From Roseateles aquatilis (GTDB lineage: Bacteria > Pseudomonadota > Gammaproteobacteria > Burkholderiales > Burkholderiaceae_C), in NCBI RefSeq assembly GCF_002205645.1, contig NZ_NIOF01000020.1, positions 48,284 through 112,283 on the forward strand: 64,000 nucleotides of DNA, in the 5' to 3' direction. A program made the translations under genes and the position numbers. This document shows, piece by piece, positions 12,754-22,583 of this stretch. Below the pieces are notes generated by a model. The model searched no databases. It worked only from the letters and a program-made list of their open reading frames with translations, and was not told where the DNA came from. Position 1 is the first letter of the stretch, and each line of letters starts with the position of its first letter.

Positions 12754-13529
12754 TCGGTTTCGCGACTTCGATCGGCCGCGGCCTGCGCCTGAAACTCACC
12801 GACTGGGGCGCGGCGGCGCGGTTGCTCGGCGCGCTGGCGCTGCACCTGGGGGCCTGCCTGCGCCGCTTCGTGCTGGTGCGTGAGCAGATCTTCTATCTGG
12901 GCAACCGCTCGCTGTCGATCATCGGCGTATCCGGCTTGTTCGTCGGTTTCGTGCTGGCGCTGCAGGGCTACTACACGCTGCAGCGCTACGGCTCGGCCGA
13001 GGCCGTCGGCCTGCTGGTCGCGCTGAGCCTGGTGCGCGAGCTGGGCCCGGTCGTGGCGGCGCTGCTGTTCGCCGGACGCGCCGGCACCTCGCTGACCGCC
13101 GAGATCGGCCTGATGAAGGCCGGAGAGCAGCTCAGCGCGATGGAAATGATGGCCGTCGACCCGGTGCAGCGCGTGCTCGCGCCGCGCTTCTGGGCCGGCG
13201 TGATCGCCATGCCCTTGCTGGCGGCGGTGTTCTCGGCCGTCGGTATCCTGGGCGGATGGATGGTGGCGGTGCCCTTGATCGGCATCGACGCCGGCGCCTT
13301 CTGGTCGCAGATGCAGGGCGGCGTGGACGTCTTCGCCGATGTCGGCAACGGCGTCGTCAAGAGCCTCGTGTTCGGCATCACCGTCAGCTTCGTGGCGCTG
13401 CTGCAGGGCTACTCCTGCAAGCCGACGCCCGAGGGCGTGTCCCAGGCGACCACCCGCACCGTCGTGTTGTCGTCCCTGGCCGTCCTGGGCCTGGACTTCA
13501 TCCTGACCGCCATGATGTTTTCGATCTGA
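12750..13529 (+). CDS. mlaE: MlaE-type permease
   Basis: 259-residue integral membrane permease of the Mla complex, with the MlaE/YrbE family core ([39 protein letters not shown]) and about five to six hydrophobic segments. It pairs with MlaF (ATPase), MlaD (MCE ring) and MlaB (STAS). It is translationally coupled to mlaF through an ATGA overlap. Confidence 0.94.
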   Translation: MIGFATSIGRGLRLKLTDWGAAARLLGALALHLGACLRRFVLVREQIFYLGNRSLSIIGVSGLFVGFVLALQGYYTLQRYGSAEAVGLLVALSLVRELGPVVAALLFAGRAGTSLTAEIGLMKAGEQLSAMEMMAVDPVQRVLAPRFWAGVIAMPLLAAVFSAVGILGGWMVAVPLIGIDAGAFWSQMQGGVDVFADVGNGVVKSLVFGITVSFVALLQGYSCKPTPEGVSQATTRTVVLSSLAVLGLDFILTAMMFSI

Positions 13530-13582
13530 GGCCACGCCCGGTCGAGACCTGTTATTGATTCGAAAAAGATCCGGAGTTGCAG

Positions 13583-14071
13583 ATGCAATCCTCTCGTTAT
13601 GACGCCTGGGTCGGGTTCTTCGTGCTGATCGGTGGCGCGGCCCTGCTGTTCCTGGCCCTGAAGGCGGGCAACCTGCTGACCCTGAATTTCCAGGACACCT
13701 ACGCGGTCACCGCCAAGTTCGACAACATCGGCGGCCTGAAGCCGGGCGCGGCGGTCAAGAGCGCCGGTGTCGTGGTGGGCCGGGTCGCGGCGATCACCTT
13801 CGACGACAAGACCTTCCAGGCGCGCGTCGCGCTGAAGCTGAACCAGGGCGTGGCCTTTCCCAAGGACAGCTCCGCCAAGATCCTCACGTCCGGCCTGCTG
13901 GGCGAGCAATACATCGGACTGGAACCGGGCGCGGAGGAGAAGAACCTCGCCGCGGGCGACATCATCACGCAGACCCAGTCGGCGGTGGTGCTGGAGAACC
14001 TGATCGGCCAGTTCCTCTATAACAAGGCGGCCGATGCCTCCGCGGCACCGGCCTCGGGAGAGAAGCAATGA
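13583..14071 (+). CDS. mlaD: MlaD, MCE-domain lipid-binding protein
   Basis: 162 residues: an N-terminal transmembrane anchor (about 8-28) and one MCE domain (YAVTAKFDNIGGLKPGAAVK) facing the periplasm, where MlaD hexamers form a lipid tunnel. The ATG is preceded by CGGAG at 6-nt spacing; a TTG two codons earlier is less likely. It overlaps mlaA by 4 nt. Confidence 0.94.
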   Translation: MQSSRYDAWVGFFVLIGGAALLFLALKAGNLLTLNFQDTYAVTAKFDNIGGLKPGAAVKSAGVVVGRVAAITFDDKTFQARVALKLNQGVAFPKDSSAKILTSGLLGEQYIGLEPGAEEKNLAAGDIITQTQSAVVLENLIGQFLYNKAADASAAPASGEKQ

Positions 14072-15120
14072 AGAAGAACGCCCCGATCCGGACCTTGATC
14101 CGGACGGACCTTTCGTCGGCGCTGCGCCCGGTGCTGCTGAGCACCGCGTTGCTGGGCGCCGCGCTGCCGGCGCTGGCGCAAGCGGTGCAGGCCACGGAGG
14201 CCGAAGCGCAGGAACGCGCCGTGGTCGCGGCCGTGGTCAGCCCGCCGGCGACGACGGTCGAGGTCGCCGAGACGGACGATGCATCGACGGCGCTGAAGGC
14301 GACCGACGCCGATGCGCCGCCGGCCGCCGCGCCGGCTGCGTCGGCCCCGGAGGCTCCGGCGTCCGCGCAGGACCCGGCCGCCGCCGGTCAGGCCGGCCAG
14401 GCCGCCGCCGCCGCGCAGGATGGGCAGGCCCCGGGCCCGCGCGTGCGCAACCGTCTGGACCCCTGGGAAAACTGGAATCGCAAGGTCTTCAACTTCAACG
14501 AGAAGCTGGACGAGAACCTCTTGCGGCCGGTCGCCACCGCCTACAGCGACCTCGTCCCGCAGCCGGCTCGTCAAGCAGTCGACAACTTCTTCGGCAACTT
14601 CTCGGACGCCTGGTCGGCGGTCAACCTGTTCCTGCAGGGCCGCTTCAAGAACGGCGCGACCCAGACGATGCGGGTGGCCGTCAACTCGGTGTTCGGCATC
14701 GCCGGCCTGATCGACATCGCCACGCCCGCCGGGCTGGAGAAGACCACCGAAGATCTGGGCCGCACGCTCGGGTACTGGGGTGTCAAGACCGGACCCTACA
14801 TCGTGTGGCCGGTGCTTGGCCCGTCGTCGTTGCGCGACTCGGTCACGCTGCCGGTCAACGTGTATTACTCGCCGGCCTACATCTTCGACGATGGTGAATA
14901 CAAGTTCGCCATCACCGCGCTGCAGCTGATCAACACCCGTGCCAACCTGCTGCGCGTGACCGACATGCTGGACGGCATCGCGCTGGACAAGTACACCTTC
15001 ATCCGCGACGCCTACCTGCAGCGTCGCAACGTGAAGACGCACAAGGAACAGGAAGAAGAGGATGACTATGAAGTCATCACCCCCGACGAGAAGCCGGCCA
15101 ATCCGCAAGGCGGCCGTTGA
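14068..15120 (+). CDS. mlaA: MlaA (VacJ)-family outer-membrane phospholipid protein
   Basis: 350 residues. The N-terminus is a Sec-type signal (STALLGAALPALAQA), followed by an unusual Ala/Pro-rich linker of roughly 90 residues and then the MlaA domain (RLDPWENWNRKVFNFNEKLD ... GVKTGPYIVWPVLGPSS). MlaA removes misplaced phospholipid from the outer leaflet and hands it to MlaC. The best-known MlaA proteins are lipoproteins, but no cysteine occurs anywhere in this sequence, so it cannot be lipidated. The C-terminus is highly charged (KEQEEEDDYE). Gene position between mlaD and mlaC supports the call. Confidence 0.9.
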   Translation: MKKNAPIRTLIRTDLSSALRPVLLSTALLGAALPALAQAVQATEAEAQERAVVAAVVSPPATTVEVAETDDASTALKATDADAPPAAAPAASAPEAPASAQDPAAAGQAGQAAAAAQDGQAPGPRVRNRLDPWENWNRKVFNFNEKLDENLLRPVATAYSDLVPQPARQAVDNFFGNFSDAWSAVNLFLQGRFKNGATQTMRVAVNSVFGIAGLIDIATPAGLEKTTEDLGRTLGYWGVKTGPYIVWPVLGPSSLRDSVTLPVNVYYSPAYIFDDGEYKFAITALQLINTRANLLRVTDMLDGIALDKYTFIRDAYLQRRNVKTHKEQEEEDDYEVITPDEKPANPQGGR

Positions 15121-15230
15121 CTCGATCGGGCAACAACCGGTAACCCCATTCGGGGTTGTCGGTGAACCGGCACCGGACTTGCCCCGTTGAGGACGGGTCC
15201 CGCCGTGTCATGAAGAAAGAAAGGACAAGC

Positions 15231-15869
15231 ATGAACTCCACCAAACGACTGCTGCTTCGCCTGATCGTGTCGGCCGCGGCGCTGAGCCCGCTGGCTTCGT
15301 TCGCCGCGGACGCCTCCGCGCCGGACCAACTGATCCGCCAGCTTTCCATCGAGACGCTGGACGCGGTCAAGAGCGACAAGGCGATCCAGGGCGGCGACGT
15401 CGGCAAGATCATGGAGCTGGTCGACAGCAAGGTCATGCCGCATGTCGACTTCCAGCGCATCACCGCCTCGGCCGTCGGCCGTTTCTGGCGCCAGGCCACG
15501 CCTGAGCAGAAGCAACGCCTGCAAGCCGAGTTCAAGACGCTGCTGGTGCGCACCTATGCCGGCGCGCTGACGCAGGTCAAGGACCAGACCATCGCGATGA
15601 AGCCGATGCGCGCCGCGCCAGAAGACACCGAAGTGGTCGTGCGCACGGAGATCCGCGGCAAGGGCGATCCGATCCAGCTGGACTACCGTCTGGAGAAGAG
15701 CGACTCCGGCTGGAAGATCTATGACGTGAATGTCCTGGGCATCTGGCTGGCGGACCAGTACCGCAACAGCTTCGCGCAGGAGATCAACGCCAAGGGCATC
15801 GATGGCCTGATCAAGTCGCTGGCCGACCGCAATGCGCGTCCGGCGGCATCGGCGCCGAAGAAGGGCTGA
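15231..15869 (+). CDS. mlaC: MlaC periplasmic phospholipid shuttle
   Basis: 212 residues with a signal peptide (ending PLASFAA) and a Tol2/MlaC fold (MPHVDFQRITASAVGRFWR, GWKIYDVNVLGIWLADQYR). It ferries phospholipid between outer-membrane MlaA and inner-membrane MlaFEDB. The ATG with AAAGGA upstream is preferred; an in-frame ATG 21 nt upstream is possible. The 110-nt gap before it is the largest in this operon. Confidence 0.93.
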   Translation: MNSTKRLLLRLIVSAAALSPLASFAADASAPDQLIRQLSIETLDAVKSDKAIQGGDVGKIMELVDSKVMPHVDFQRITASAVGRFWRQATPEQKQRLQAEFKTLLVRTYAGALTQVKDQTIAMKPMRAAPEDTEVVVRTEIRGKGDPIQLDYRLEKSDSGWKIYDVNVLGIWLADQYRNSFAQEINAKGIDGLIKSLADRNARPAASAPKKG

Positions 15870-15873
15870 TCCC

Positions 15874-16188
15874 GTGCTGAAGCTGCCGTCGCGGCTGCGC
15901 CTGGACAACGTCCCGGACGAATGGCAGCGGCTGGAAGGCGCGCTGCGCGCCGAGCTGGCGCAGGTCGGCAATGCCGCCGGTCGCGTGATCAGCCTGGACG
16001 CCAGCGGGCTGAAGGACTTCGATTCCGCGGCCCTCAGCCTGCTGCTCAGCGCGTTGCGCCTGTGCGGCCAGGATGGCTGGCAACTGACGCTGCATCAGGC
16101 GCCGCGCGAGCTGCGCGAGCTCGCGCGGGTCTACGCCCTGGAGCACCTGTTCTGGGCCGACGCCCCCGCGCCGGCGCAGCCGGCCTGA
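15874..16188 (+). CDS. mlaB: MlaB-like STAS-domain protein
   Basis: 104-residue cytoplasmic STAS protein, with the core VISLDASGLKDFDSAALSLL matching the MlaB/anti-anti-sigma motif. MlaB binds MlaF and stabilises the transporter. The start is inferred as GTG, 4 nt after the mlaC stop; no ATG fits the family N-terminus. It is the last gene of the mla operon and is followed by a terminator. Confidence 0.85.
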   Translation: MLKLPSRLRLDNVPDEWQRLEGALRAELAQVGNAAGRVISLDASGLKDFDSAALSLLLSALRLCGQDGWQLTLHQAPRELRELARVYALEHLFWADAPAPAQPA

Positions 16189-16230
16189 ACCACGGCCCGC
16201 CAGGGCCGCGACGACCGCACCCCGAAGATC

Positions 16231-16257
16231 GGGCCGCTGACGCGGCCCGTTTTTTTT
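16231..16257 (+). terminator. Rho-independent terminator after mlaB
   Basis: Stem GGGCCGC / GCGGCCC with a TGAC loop, followed directly by a run of eight T. Confidence 0.9.
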
Positions 16258-16355
16258 GGTGCTTCCGATCCGCGACAGACCTACGTTCAAGACGAGCCCA
16301 AGAGGCACCGCGATCCGCAAGCAGATCCGTCGGACCCGCGCGCGGGCCGGTCGGC

Positions 16356-17222
16356 TCACTGCGCGTAGCGCTTGGTCCGCAGGTTGCGCTTGATCTCCTG
16401 CAACATCGGCCGCAGGTTCTCGCCGAGCCGCAGGGCGACGCCGGTGGTCAGCACGTCCACGACGATCAGGTGCAGCAGCCGCGACACCATCGGGCTGTAG
16501 CGGTCGTAGTCTTCCGGGTGGTCGACGGCCAGCAGCACCTGTCCCGGCAATTGGCCCATCTGCGCGAGCGGCGAGCCGCTGGCGGTGATGATGATGGTCG
16601 TCGCGCCCTTCTTGCGGGCGATCTCGGCGGCGTCCATCAGGTCGCGGCTGCGGCCCGAGTTGGAGATGATCACCGCGCAGTCGCCCGCGCCGAGCATCGT
16701 CGCGCTCATCAACTGGACGTGGCCGTCGCTGCAGGCGAAGGTGTTGGCGCCGAGCCGGAAGAACTTGTGCTGCGCGTCCTGCGCCACGATGCCGGAGTTG
16801 CCGACGCCGTAGAACTCGATGCGTTTGCGCTGGCGCGCCGTCTCGGACAGCGCCGTCATGGCGCGCTCGAAGGCGTGGCTGGCGGCGTCGTTGCGGTAAT
16901 GCAGCAGGGCGGCGACGGCGTTGTCGACCACCTTCACGATCAGGTCCGAGGGCTTGTCGTCCTCGTCCACCGCGCGGTGCACGAAGGGCACGCCCTCGTT
17001 GACGCTGCCGGCGAGCTTGAGCTTGAAGTCCGCCAGCCCGTCATAGCCGACGCTGCGACAGAAGCGCACCACCGTCGGCTTGCTGACGTGGGAGCGATCG
17101 GCCAGCTCGCTGACCGGCAGGCTCGCGAACGCACGCGGATCCGCGAGCAACAGCTTGGCGACCCGTTGCTCGGCGGGCGGCAGCGCGGGCAGCGCGGCCT
17201 TGACGCGTTCCAGCATGCTCAT
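16356..17222 (-). CDS. hexR: HexR-type RpiR-family transcriptional regulator
   Basis: 288 residues: an N-terminal RpiR helix-turn-helix (LADRSHVSKPTVVRFCRSVG, about 35-55) and a C-terminal SIS sugar-phosphate-binding domain (FYGVGNSGIVAQDAQHKF; ISNSGRSRDLMDAA). HexR proteins repress zwf and Entner-Doudoroff genes until 2-keto-3-deoxy-6-phosphogluconate binds. It lies 4 nt downstream of zwf and opposite tal-pgi, which supports HexR over other RpiR regulators. Start MSMLERV; the second Met is an alternative. Confidence 0.88.
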   Translation of the reverse strand: MSMLERVKAALPALPPAEQRVAKLLLADPRAFASLPVSELADRSHVSKPTVVRFCRSVGYDGLADFKLKLAGSVNEGVPFVHRAVDEDDKPSDLIVKVVDNAVAALLHYRNDAASHAFERAMTALSETARQRKRIEFYGVGNSGIVAQDAQHKFFRLGANTFACSDGHVQLMSATMLGAGDCAVIISNSGRSRDLMDAAEIARKKGATTIIITASGSPLAQMGQLPGQVLLAVDHPEDYDRYSPMVSRLLHLIVVDVLTTGVALRLGENLRPMLQEIKRNLRTKRYAQ

Positions 17223-17226
17223 CGCG

Positions 17227-18672
17227 TCAGCACTCCTCGATCCAGGAATGGCCGTCGCGCGCCACCAGCGCGCTGGCCGCGGGCGGGCCCCAGGTACCGG
17301 CGACATAGTTGCGCGGGCCGGTGCTGTCCTGCTTCCAGAAGTCGAGGATGGGCTCGACCCACTTCCAGGCCTGCTCCTGCTCGTCGCTGCGGACGAACAG
17401 GTTGAGCTTGCCGGCGATCGCGTCCAGCAGCAGGCGCTCGTAGGCGCCGACGCGGTCGGCGGCGAAGGCCTTGTCGAAGTCCAGGTCCAGGGACACCGGG
17501 GACAGCGCCTCGGTGCTGGAGCCGCCCTTGGCCGCCATCAGTTGCAGCTCCAGGCCGTCCTCGGGCTGCAGCTTGATGATGAGCCGGTTCGGGCAACTGC
17601 TGCCCGGGAAGATCGGGTGCGGCACCGGGCGGAAGTTGATGACGATCTGCGCGTCGCGCGCCGCGAGGCGCTTGCCCGTGCGCAGGTAGAAGGGCACGCC
17701 GGCCCAGCGCCAGTTCTGCACCTCGGTGCGCAGCGCGACGAAGGTTTCGGTCTGGCTGCCGGCGGGGATCTTGCCCTCGTCCAGATAACCGGGCACCGGC
17801 TTGCCCTCGATGTTGCCGGCGCGGTACTGGCCGCGCACCACGTCGCGGGCGACGCTCTCGGCGGTGAAGGGCTTGAGCGCGCGCAGCACCTTGAGCTTCT
17901 CGTCGCGGATCGCGTCGGCGTCGTTGCTCGAGGGCGCCTCCATCGCGATCATCGTCAGCAACTGCAGCGCATGGTTCTGGATCATGTCGCGCAGCGCGCC
18001 GGTGCCGTCGTAGAACGGACCGCGGGTGCCGACGCCCAGGCCTTCGGCCAGCGTGATCTGGATGTTGGCGATGCTCTCGCGGCGCCACAGCGGCTCGAAC
18101 AGCGCATTGCCGAAGCGCAGCGCCATCAGGTTCTGCACCGACGGCTTGCCCAGGTAGTGGTCGATGCGGAAGGCCTGCGTCTCGGCGAAGACCGAGCGCA
18201 CCACCTTGTTGATCTCCTGCGCGCTGGCCAGGTCGTGACCCAGCGGCTTCTCCAGCACCACGCGCACCTTCGGACCATTGAGGCCGGCCTCGCCGAGCTG
18301 CTGGCAGATCTGCGTGAACAGGTGGGGGCTGGTGGCCAGGTACAGCACGACGGTGTCCGCGTTGCGCTCGCCCAGCCATTCCTTGAGCCGCGCGTAATGC
18401 TCCGGCTGCGACAGGTCCATGCGGCGGTAATGCACCAGGGACGCGAAGCGCTCGAACTCCTCGTCGTTCGGCCGCTTGCCGGCCTCGACCTCGCGGAAGC
18501 GCTCCTTCAGCCACTCGCGGTAGCGCTCGTCGGTCTGCTCGTCGCGGGCGACGGCCAGGATGCGGCCGCCCTCGGGCAGCTTGCCGTGGCGAAACGCCTG
18601 GAACAGCGCGGGCATCAGCTTGCGCCAGGTCAAATCACCAGTACCACCAAAGAACACGAGATCGAAGGACAT
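17227..18672 (-). CDS. zwf: Glucose-6-phosphate dehydrogenase
   Basis: 481 residues, normal for the family. It oxidises glucose-6-phosphate to 6-phosphogluconolactone with NADP+. It has the N-terminal dinucleotide motif FFGGTGDLTWRK (about 6-17) and the active-site signature RIDHYLGKPSVQNL. The start MSFDLVFFGGTGDL agrees with homologues. It is transcribed with hexR from the divergent region shared with tal. Confidence 0.96.
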   Translation of the reverse strand: MSFDLVFFGGTGDLTWRKLMPALFQAFRHGKLPEGGRILAVARDEQTDERYREWLKERFREVEAGKRPNDEEFERFASLVHYRRMDLSQPEHYARLKEWLGERNADTVVLYLATSPHLFTQICQQLGEAGLNGPKVRVVLEKPLGHDLASAQEINKVVRSVFAETQAFRIDHYLGKPSVQNLMALRFGNALFEPLWRRESIANIQITLAEGLGVGTRGPFYDGTGALRDMIQNHALQLLTMIAMEAPSSNDADAIRDEKLKVLRALKPFTAESVARDVVRGQYRAGNIEGKPVPGYLDEGKIPAGSQTETFVALRTEVQNWRWAGVPFYLRTGKRLAARDAQIVINFRPVPHPIFPGSSCPNRLIIKLQPEDGLELQLMAAKGGSSTEALSPVSLDLDFDKAFAADRVGAYERLLLDAIAGKLNLFVRSDEQEQAWKWVEPILDFWKQDSTGPRNYVAGTWGPPAASALVARDGHSWIEEC

Positions 18673-18720
18673 GGGCGCGGCGCTCCGTCGAGGAGCGAAG
18701 GAAGTTGGCTGACGTCTTGA

Positions 18721-18735
18721 TGTAACGAAGTTACC
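18721..18735. promoter_or_regulatory. Candidate HexR operator between zwf and tal
   Basis: TGTAACGAAGTTACC contains the perfect inverted repeat GTAAC-GAA-GTTAC, close to the known HexR-type palindrome. It lies between the divergent zwf-hexR and tal-pgi operons. On the plus strand it falls between a possible -35 (TTGATG, 18717-18722) and -10 (TATGAT, 18741-18746). Confidence 0.65.
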
Positions 18736-18934
18736 GGATTTATGATGCCCCAGTTTCTTAGGGCGGTCAACGTGCGCCGGAACTCGCGTCAGCACCGGTT
18801 CTAATACGGACACACGGGTCTGCCCCTTGGGGAAGGCCTGCACGACTCGCCGGCGAGACATGCAGACCTTCACTGGGCAAAGCCGATGCCTTCTTCGATT
18901 CATTCCCCTCGACGCCCCTCCGGCCCCAGCTCTC

Positions 18935-19885
18935 ATGAACCAGCTCGACCAACTCAAGGCCTTCACCACCGTGGTGGCCGACACCGGCAACTTCAAGCAA
19001 CTGGCGCAGTTCACGCCGCGTGACGCGACGACCAATCCGTCGCTGATCCTCAAGGCCGTCCAGTCCCCGGACTACGCCCACCTGCTCGAAGACACCGTCG
19101 CCGCCAACAAGACCGAAGCGCTGGACCTGATCGTTGACAAGGTGCTGGTGGCCTTCGGCCTGGAGATCCTCAAGGTGGTGCCGGGCCGCGTGTCGACCGA
19201 GGTCGACGCCCGCCTGAGCTTCGACACCGTCGCCACGCTGGCGCGCGCGCGCCGCCTGATGAAGCTCTATGAGGACGCCGGCATCGGCCGCGAGCGCGTG
19301 CTGATCAAGATCGCCTCGACCTGGGAAGGCATCCAGGCCGCCCGCGAGCTGGAGCGCGAAGGCATCCACACCAACCTGACGCTGCTGTTCTCGTTCTGCC
19401 AGGCGGTGGCCTGCGGCGAGAACGGCATTCAGCTGATCTCGCCCTTCGTCGGCCGCATCTACGACTGGTACAAGAAGTCCGCCGGCTCGACCTGGGACGA
19501 GGCCGCCAGCGCCGGCGTCAACGACCCGGGCGTGAAGTCGGTCGCCGCGATCTACAACTACTTCAAGAAGCACGGCATCGCCACCGAGGTGATGGGCGCG
19601 AGCTTCCGCAATGTCGGCCAGATCCGGGCGCTCGCCGGCTGCGACCTGCTGACGATCAGCCCCGACCTGCTGGCGCAACTGCAAGGCGACGAGGCGCCGC
19701 TGGCCCGCGCGCTCGACGCCGATGCCGCCCGGGCATCCGACCTGCCCAAGGTGTCGTTCAACGAGGCGGCCTTCCGCTTCGCCCTCAACCAGGACGCCAT
19801 GGCCACCGAGAAGCTGGCCGAAGGCATCCGACAGTTCGCCGCTGACGCCGGCAAGCTGGACCAGATGATCGAAAGCCTGCGATGA
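18935..19885 (+). CDS. tal: Transaldolase B-type
   Basis: 316-residue transaldolase of the pentose phosphate pathway, exchanging a dihydroxyacetone unit between sedoheptulose-7-P and glyceraldehyde-3-P. The signature [15 protein letters not shown] is near residue 28, and the Schiff-base lysine is in [12 protein letters not shown]. The ATG giving [11 protein letters not shown] matches the family start; the in-frame extension upstream does not. The 3' end overlaps pgi by 4 nt. Confidence 0.96.
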   Translation: MNQLDQLKAFTTVVADTGNFKQLAQFTPRDATTNPSLILKAVQSPDYAHLLEDTVAANKTEALDLIVDKVLVAFGLEILKVVPGRVSTEVDARLSFDTVATLARARRLMKLYEDAGIGRERVLIKIASTWEGIQAARELEREGIHTNLTLLFSFCQAVACGENGIQLISPFVGRIYDWYKKSAGSTWDEAASAGVNDPGVKSVAAIYNYFKKHGIATEVMGASFRNVGQIRALAGCDLLTISPDLLAQLQGDEAPLARALDADAARASDLPKVSFNEAAFRFALNQDAMATEKLAEGIRQFAADAGKLDQMIESLR

Positions 19886-21510
19886 CCGAGTTCCCGCGTT
19901 GCGACCGCAGCCCGACCTGGGCTGCCCTGCAAACCCATTTCCAGCAGGCCGGCCGGACCTTCGACGTCCGCCAGGCCTTCGCCACCGAGCCGGACCGTTT
20001 CGCGTCGTGGTCGGTGCAGGCGCCGGAAGTCTTCGCGGACCTCTCGAAGAACCGCATCGACGCGCGCGCGCTGGAACTGCTGCTGGCCCTGGCTTCCGAC
20101 GTGAAGCTGGAGGCGCAACGCGAGGCCCTCTTCAACGGCGATCCGATCAACGCGACCGAAGGCCGCGCGGTGCTGCACACGGCGCTGCGCGCGCCGGCCG
20201 GGCTGGCGCCGTTCAGCCATGAGGTGCAGGCGGCGCTCGACCACATGCTGGTCTTCGCCGACGCCGTGCGCGACCACGCCACCAGCGGCATCACCGATGT
20301 CGTGCACATCGGCATCGGCGGCTCCGACCTCGGCCCGGCGATGGTCGTGCAGGCGCTGCAGTCCTACGTGCCGGCGGGGTTGACGCTGCATTTCGTCTCC
20401 AACGTCGACGGGCATGACCTGGCGCCGGTGCTGCGCGACCTGGATCCGGCGACGACGCAGTTCGTCATCGCCTCCAAGACCTTCACGACGCAGGAGACGT
20501 TGGCCAATGCCCGGGCCGCGAAGGCGTGGTTCCTGCAGCAGGGCGGCACGGACGTCGCCCGGCATTTCGCCGCCACGACCAGCAATGCGAAGGCGGCGGC
20601 GGAGTTCGGCATCGACACGACCTTCGGGTTCTGGGACTGGGTCGGCGGGCGCTACTCGTTGTGGTCGGTGATCGGGCTGCCGATCGCGATCGCGGTGGGG
20701 TCCGCCAACTTCCGCGCGCTGCTGGCCGGCGCGCACGCGATGGACCAGCACTTCCGCACCGCGCCGCACGCGCGGAACCTGCCGGTGCTGCTGGGGTTGC
20801 TGGACGTCTGGTACCGCAACTTCCATGGCTTCACCAGCCGCTCGGTGGCACCGTACCACCAGGGCCTGCGCCGGCTGCCGGCCTACCTGCAGCAACTGGA
20901 GATGGAGAGCAACGGCAAGGGCGTCGATCGCGAAGGCCTGCCGCTGAGCTACGGCACCAGCCCGGTCGTCTGGGGCGAGGCGGGCACGAACGGCCAGCAC
21001 GCCTACTTCCAGATGCTGCACCAGGGCACCGACGTGATCCCGGTGGAGTTCATCGCGGTGAAGTCGCCCAACTACGGCGACCATGTCGGCGGAGCGCTTC
21101 TGGACAATCTCAAGGACCAGCACGTGAAGCTGCTGGCCAACTGCCTCGCGCAATCGCAGGCGCTGATGCAGGGCAAGACGGCGCAGGCGGCGCGGACCGA
21201 GTCGGCCCCCACGGCCTCCAAGGAGCTCGATCCCGACGTGCTGGCCCGCCATCGCAGCTTCCCGGGCAACCGGCCGAGCACGACGCTGGTGCTGGACGCG
21301 CTGACGCCGTCGGCCTTGGGCGCGCTGATCGCGCTGTACGAGCATCGAGTCTTCGTCAGCGGCGCCGTGTGGAACATCAACAGCTTCGACCAGTGGGGCG
21401 TGGAGCTGGGCAAGGCGCTGTGCAACGGCCTGCTGCCGCGCATGAGCAGCGGCGACGTGGACGGTCTCGATGGCTCGACCGCCGGGCTGCTGGCGAAGCT
21501 GCGGGCTTGA
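19882..21510 (+). CDS. pgi: Glucose-6-phosphate isomerase
   Basis: 542-residue phosphoglucose isomerase with two SIS folds. Recognisable motifs are [23 protein letters not shown] and the signature [16 protein letters not shown]. It interconverts glucose-6-P and fructose-6-P. An ATGA overlap couples it to tal, and the pair faces zwf-hexR, forming a sugar-phosphate regulon. Confidence 0.97.
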   Translation: MTEFPRCDRSPTWAALQTHFQQAGRTFDVRQAFATEPDRFASWSVQAPEVFADLSKNRIDARALELLLALASDVKLEAQREALFNGDPINATEGRAVLHTALRAPAGLAPFSHEVQAALDHMLVFADAVRDHATSGITDVVHIGIGGSDLGPAMVVQALQSYVPAGLTLHFVSNVDGHDLAPVLRDLDPATTQFVIASKTFTTQETLANARAAKAWFLQQGGTDVARHFAATTSNAKAAAEFGIDTTFGFWDWVGGRYSLWSVIGLPIAIAVGSANFRALLAGAHAMDQHFRTAPHARNLPVLLGLLDVWYRNFHGFTSRSVAPYHQGLRRLPAYLQQLEMESNGKGVDREGLPLSYGTSPVVWGEAGTNGQHAYFQMLHQGTDVIPVEFIAVKSPNYGDHVGGALLDNLKDQHVKLLANCLAQSQALMQGKTAQAARTESAPTASKELDPDVLARHRSFPGNRPSTTLVLDALTPSALGALIALYEHRVFVSGAVWNINSFDQWGVELGKALCNGLLPRMSSGDVDGLDGSTAGLLAKLRA

Positions 21511-21523
21511 GGGACGGGGTCGG

Positions 21524-22144
21524 ATGAAGATCGTGTTCGACTTCGGTGGGGTGCTGTTCCGCTGGCACCCGCCCAGCTTCCTCGCGCGCGTCTGGCCCCA
21601 TCGGGCCGCTGACGAGACCGCCGGCGCGGCGATTGCCAAGGACTTCTTCCAGGCCTACACCGGCGACTGGGGCGCGTTCGACCAAGGCCTGGCCGACGCG
21701 CCGACCACGGCCGATCGCATCGCGCAGCGTACCGGGTGGCCGCGCGAGGAGATCGTCGCCGTGATGGACGCCGTGCCGTCCGAGCTGGCGCTGATCGACG
21801 GTACCGCGGCGCTGATCCGCGAGCTCAAGGCGCAGGGGCACACGCTGCACTTCCTGTCCAACATGCCCGAGCCTTACGCCGATCACCTGGAGCAACATCA
21901 CCCGCTGCACGAGTGGTTCGTGTCGGGGGTGTTCTCGGGGCGGGTCAAGCAGTCGAAGCCGGCGCGGGAGATCTTCGATCTCGCGCTGGAACATTTCGAT
22001 GCGGAGGCGTCGGAGGTGCTGTTCCTCGATGACTACCCGCCCAACATCGAGGCGGCGACGGCCTTGGGGTGGAATGCCTGGCTGTTCACGACGCCGGAAA
22101 CGGCACGGGTCGAGCTGGTGAGGCGGGGGTTGTTGCCAGGCTGA
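21524..22144 (+). CDS. HAD-superfamily phosphatase (YihX-like)
   Basis: 206-residue HAD hydrolase. Motif I is VFDFGGVLFRW with nucleophile Asp5, motif II TLHFLSNMPE, the motif III lysine in KQSKPAREIF, and motif IV LFLDDYPPNIEAA. The pattern D-x-G in motif I and overall length match the YihX/alpha-D-glucose-1-phosphate phosphatase group. Position 13 nt after pgi suggests a sugar-phosphate substrate, but this is inference. Confidence 0.85.
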   Translation: MKIVFDFGGVLFRWHPPSFLARVWPHRAADETAGAAIAKDFFQAYTGDWGAFDQGLADAPTTADRIAQRTGWPREEIVAVMDAVPSELALIDGTAALIRELKAQGHTLHFLSNMPEPYADHLEQHHPLHEWFVSGVFSGRVKQSKPAREIFDLALEHFDAEASEVLFLDDYPPNIEAATALGWNAWLFTTPETARVELVRRGLLPG

Positions 22145-22175
22145 GTTGGCTCTCCCGCCTGCCTCGACCGAGCAC

Positions 22176-22283
22176 GATCAGACCAACCGGGGGGCCTTTT
22201 GCTCCATGTCCCCCTTCGTCAGCCTGCCGGCTGCCGAATTCCTCCTAATACTTGCGCAAAAGCCCCCCCCGGTCGGTCTGATC
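22176..22283. repeat. 108-bp inverted repeat between convergent genes
   Basis: Left arm 22176-22202 (GATCAGACCAACCGGGGGGC..) and right arm 22256-22283 are near-perfect inverted copies about 27 bp long. They are separated by 53 bp and share GATCAGACC, a G-run and TTTTGC. It could be a terminator for both convergent genes or a short MITE-like element. No gene is visible in 22145-22352. Confidence 0.75.
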
Positions 22284-22352
22284 CGACGCGCAGCGCATGG
22301 TGGCGTCGCGGGGGCTGCGGGGGCGTGAGCGCGCGTGGGCGTGGGCCTGGGC

Positions 22353-22565
22353 CTACTTGTCGGCTTCGTCTTCGTCCACCGTCGTCGGCGGCGCCGCGAC
22401 CCGGAACGACTCGTCGGACCAGTGGCCCAGGTCGATCATTCGGCAGCGCTCGCTGCAGAAGGGGCGCCAGGTGTTGCTCGGCGCGAAGATGCTGTCCCCG
22501 CCACAGGTGGGGCAGCGCACGATGCGAGGCGCGCCAGCCGGCGCGGCGGATGTCTTGTCGGTCAT
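22353..22565 (-). CDS. yacG: DNA gyrase inhibitor YacG
   Basis: 70-residue zinc protein with the YacG four-cysteine pattern: CPTCGG near residue 18 and [13 protein letters not shown] near 37-50. YacG binds GyrB and blocks DNA binding in characterised bacteria. It lies 18 nt after zapD in the usual coaE-zapD-yacG order. Confidence 0.94.
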   Translation of the reverse strand: MTDKTSAAPAGAPRIVRCPTCGGDSIFAPSNTWRPFCSERCRMIDLGHWSDESFRVAAPPTTVDEDEADK

Positions 22566-22583
22566 GTCCGGAACTTCAGGATC

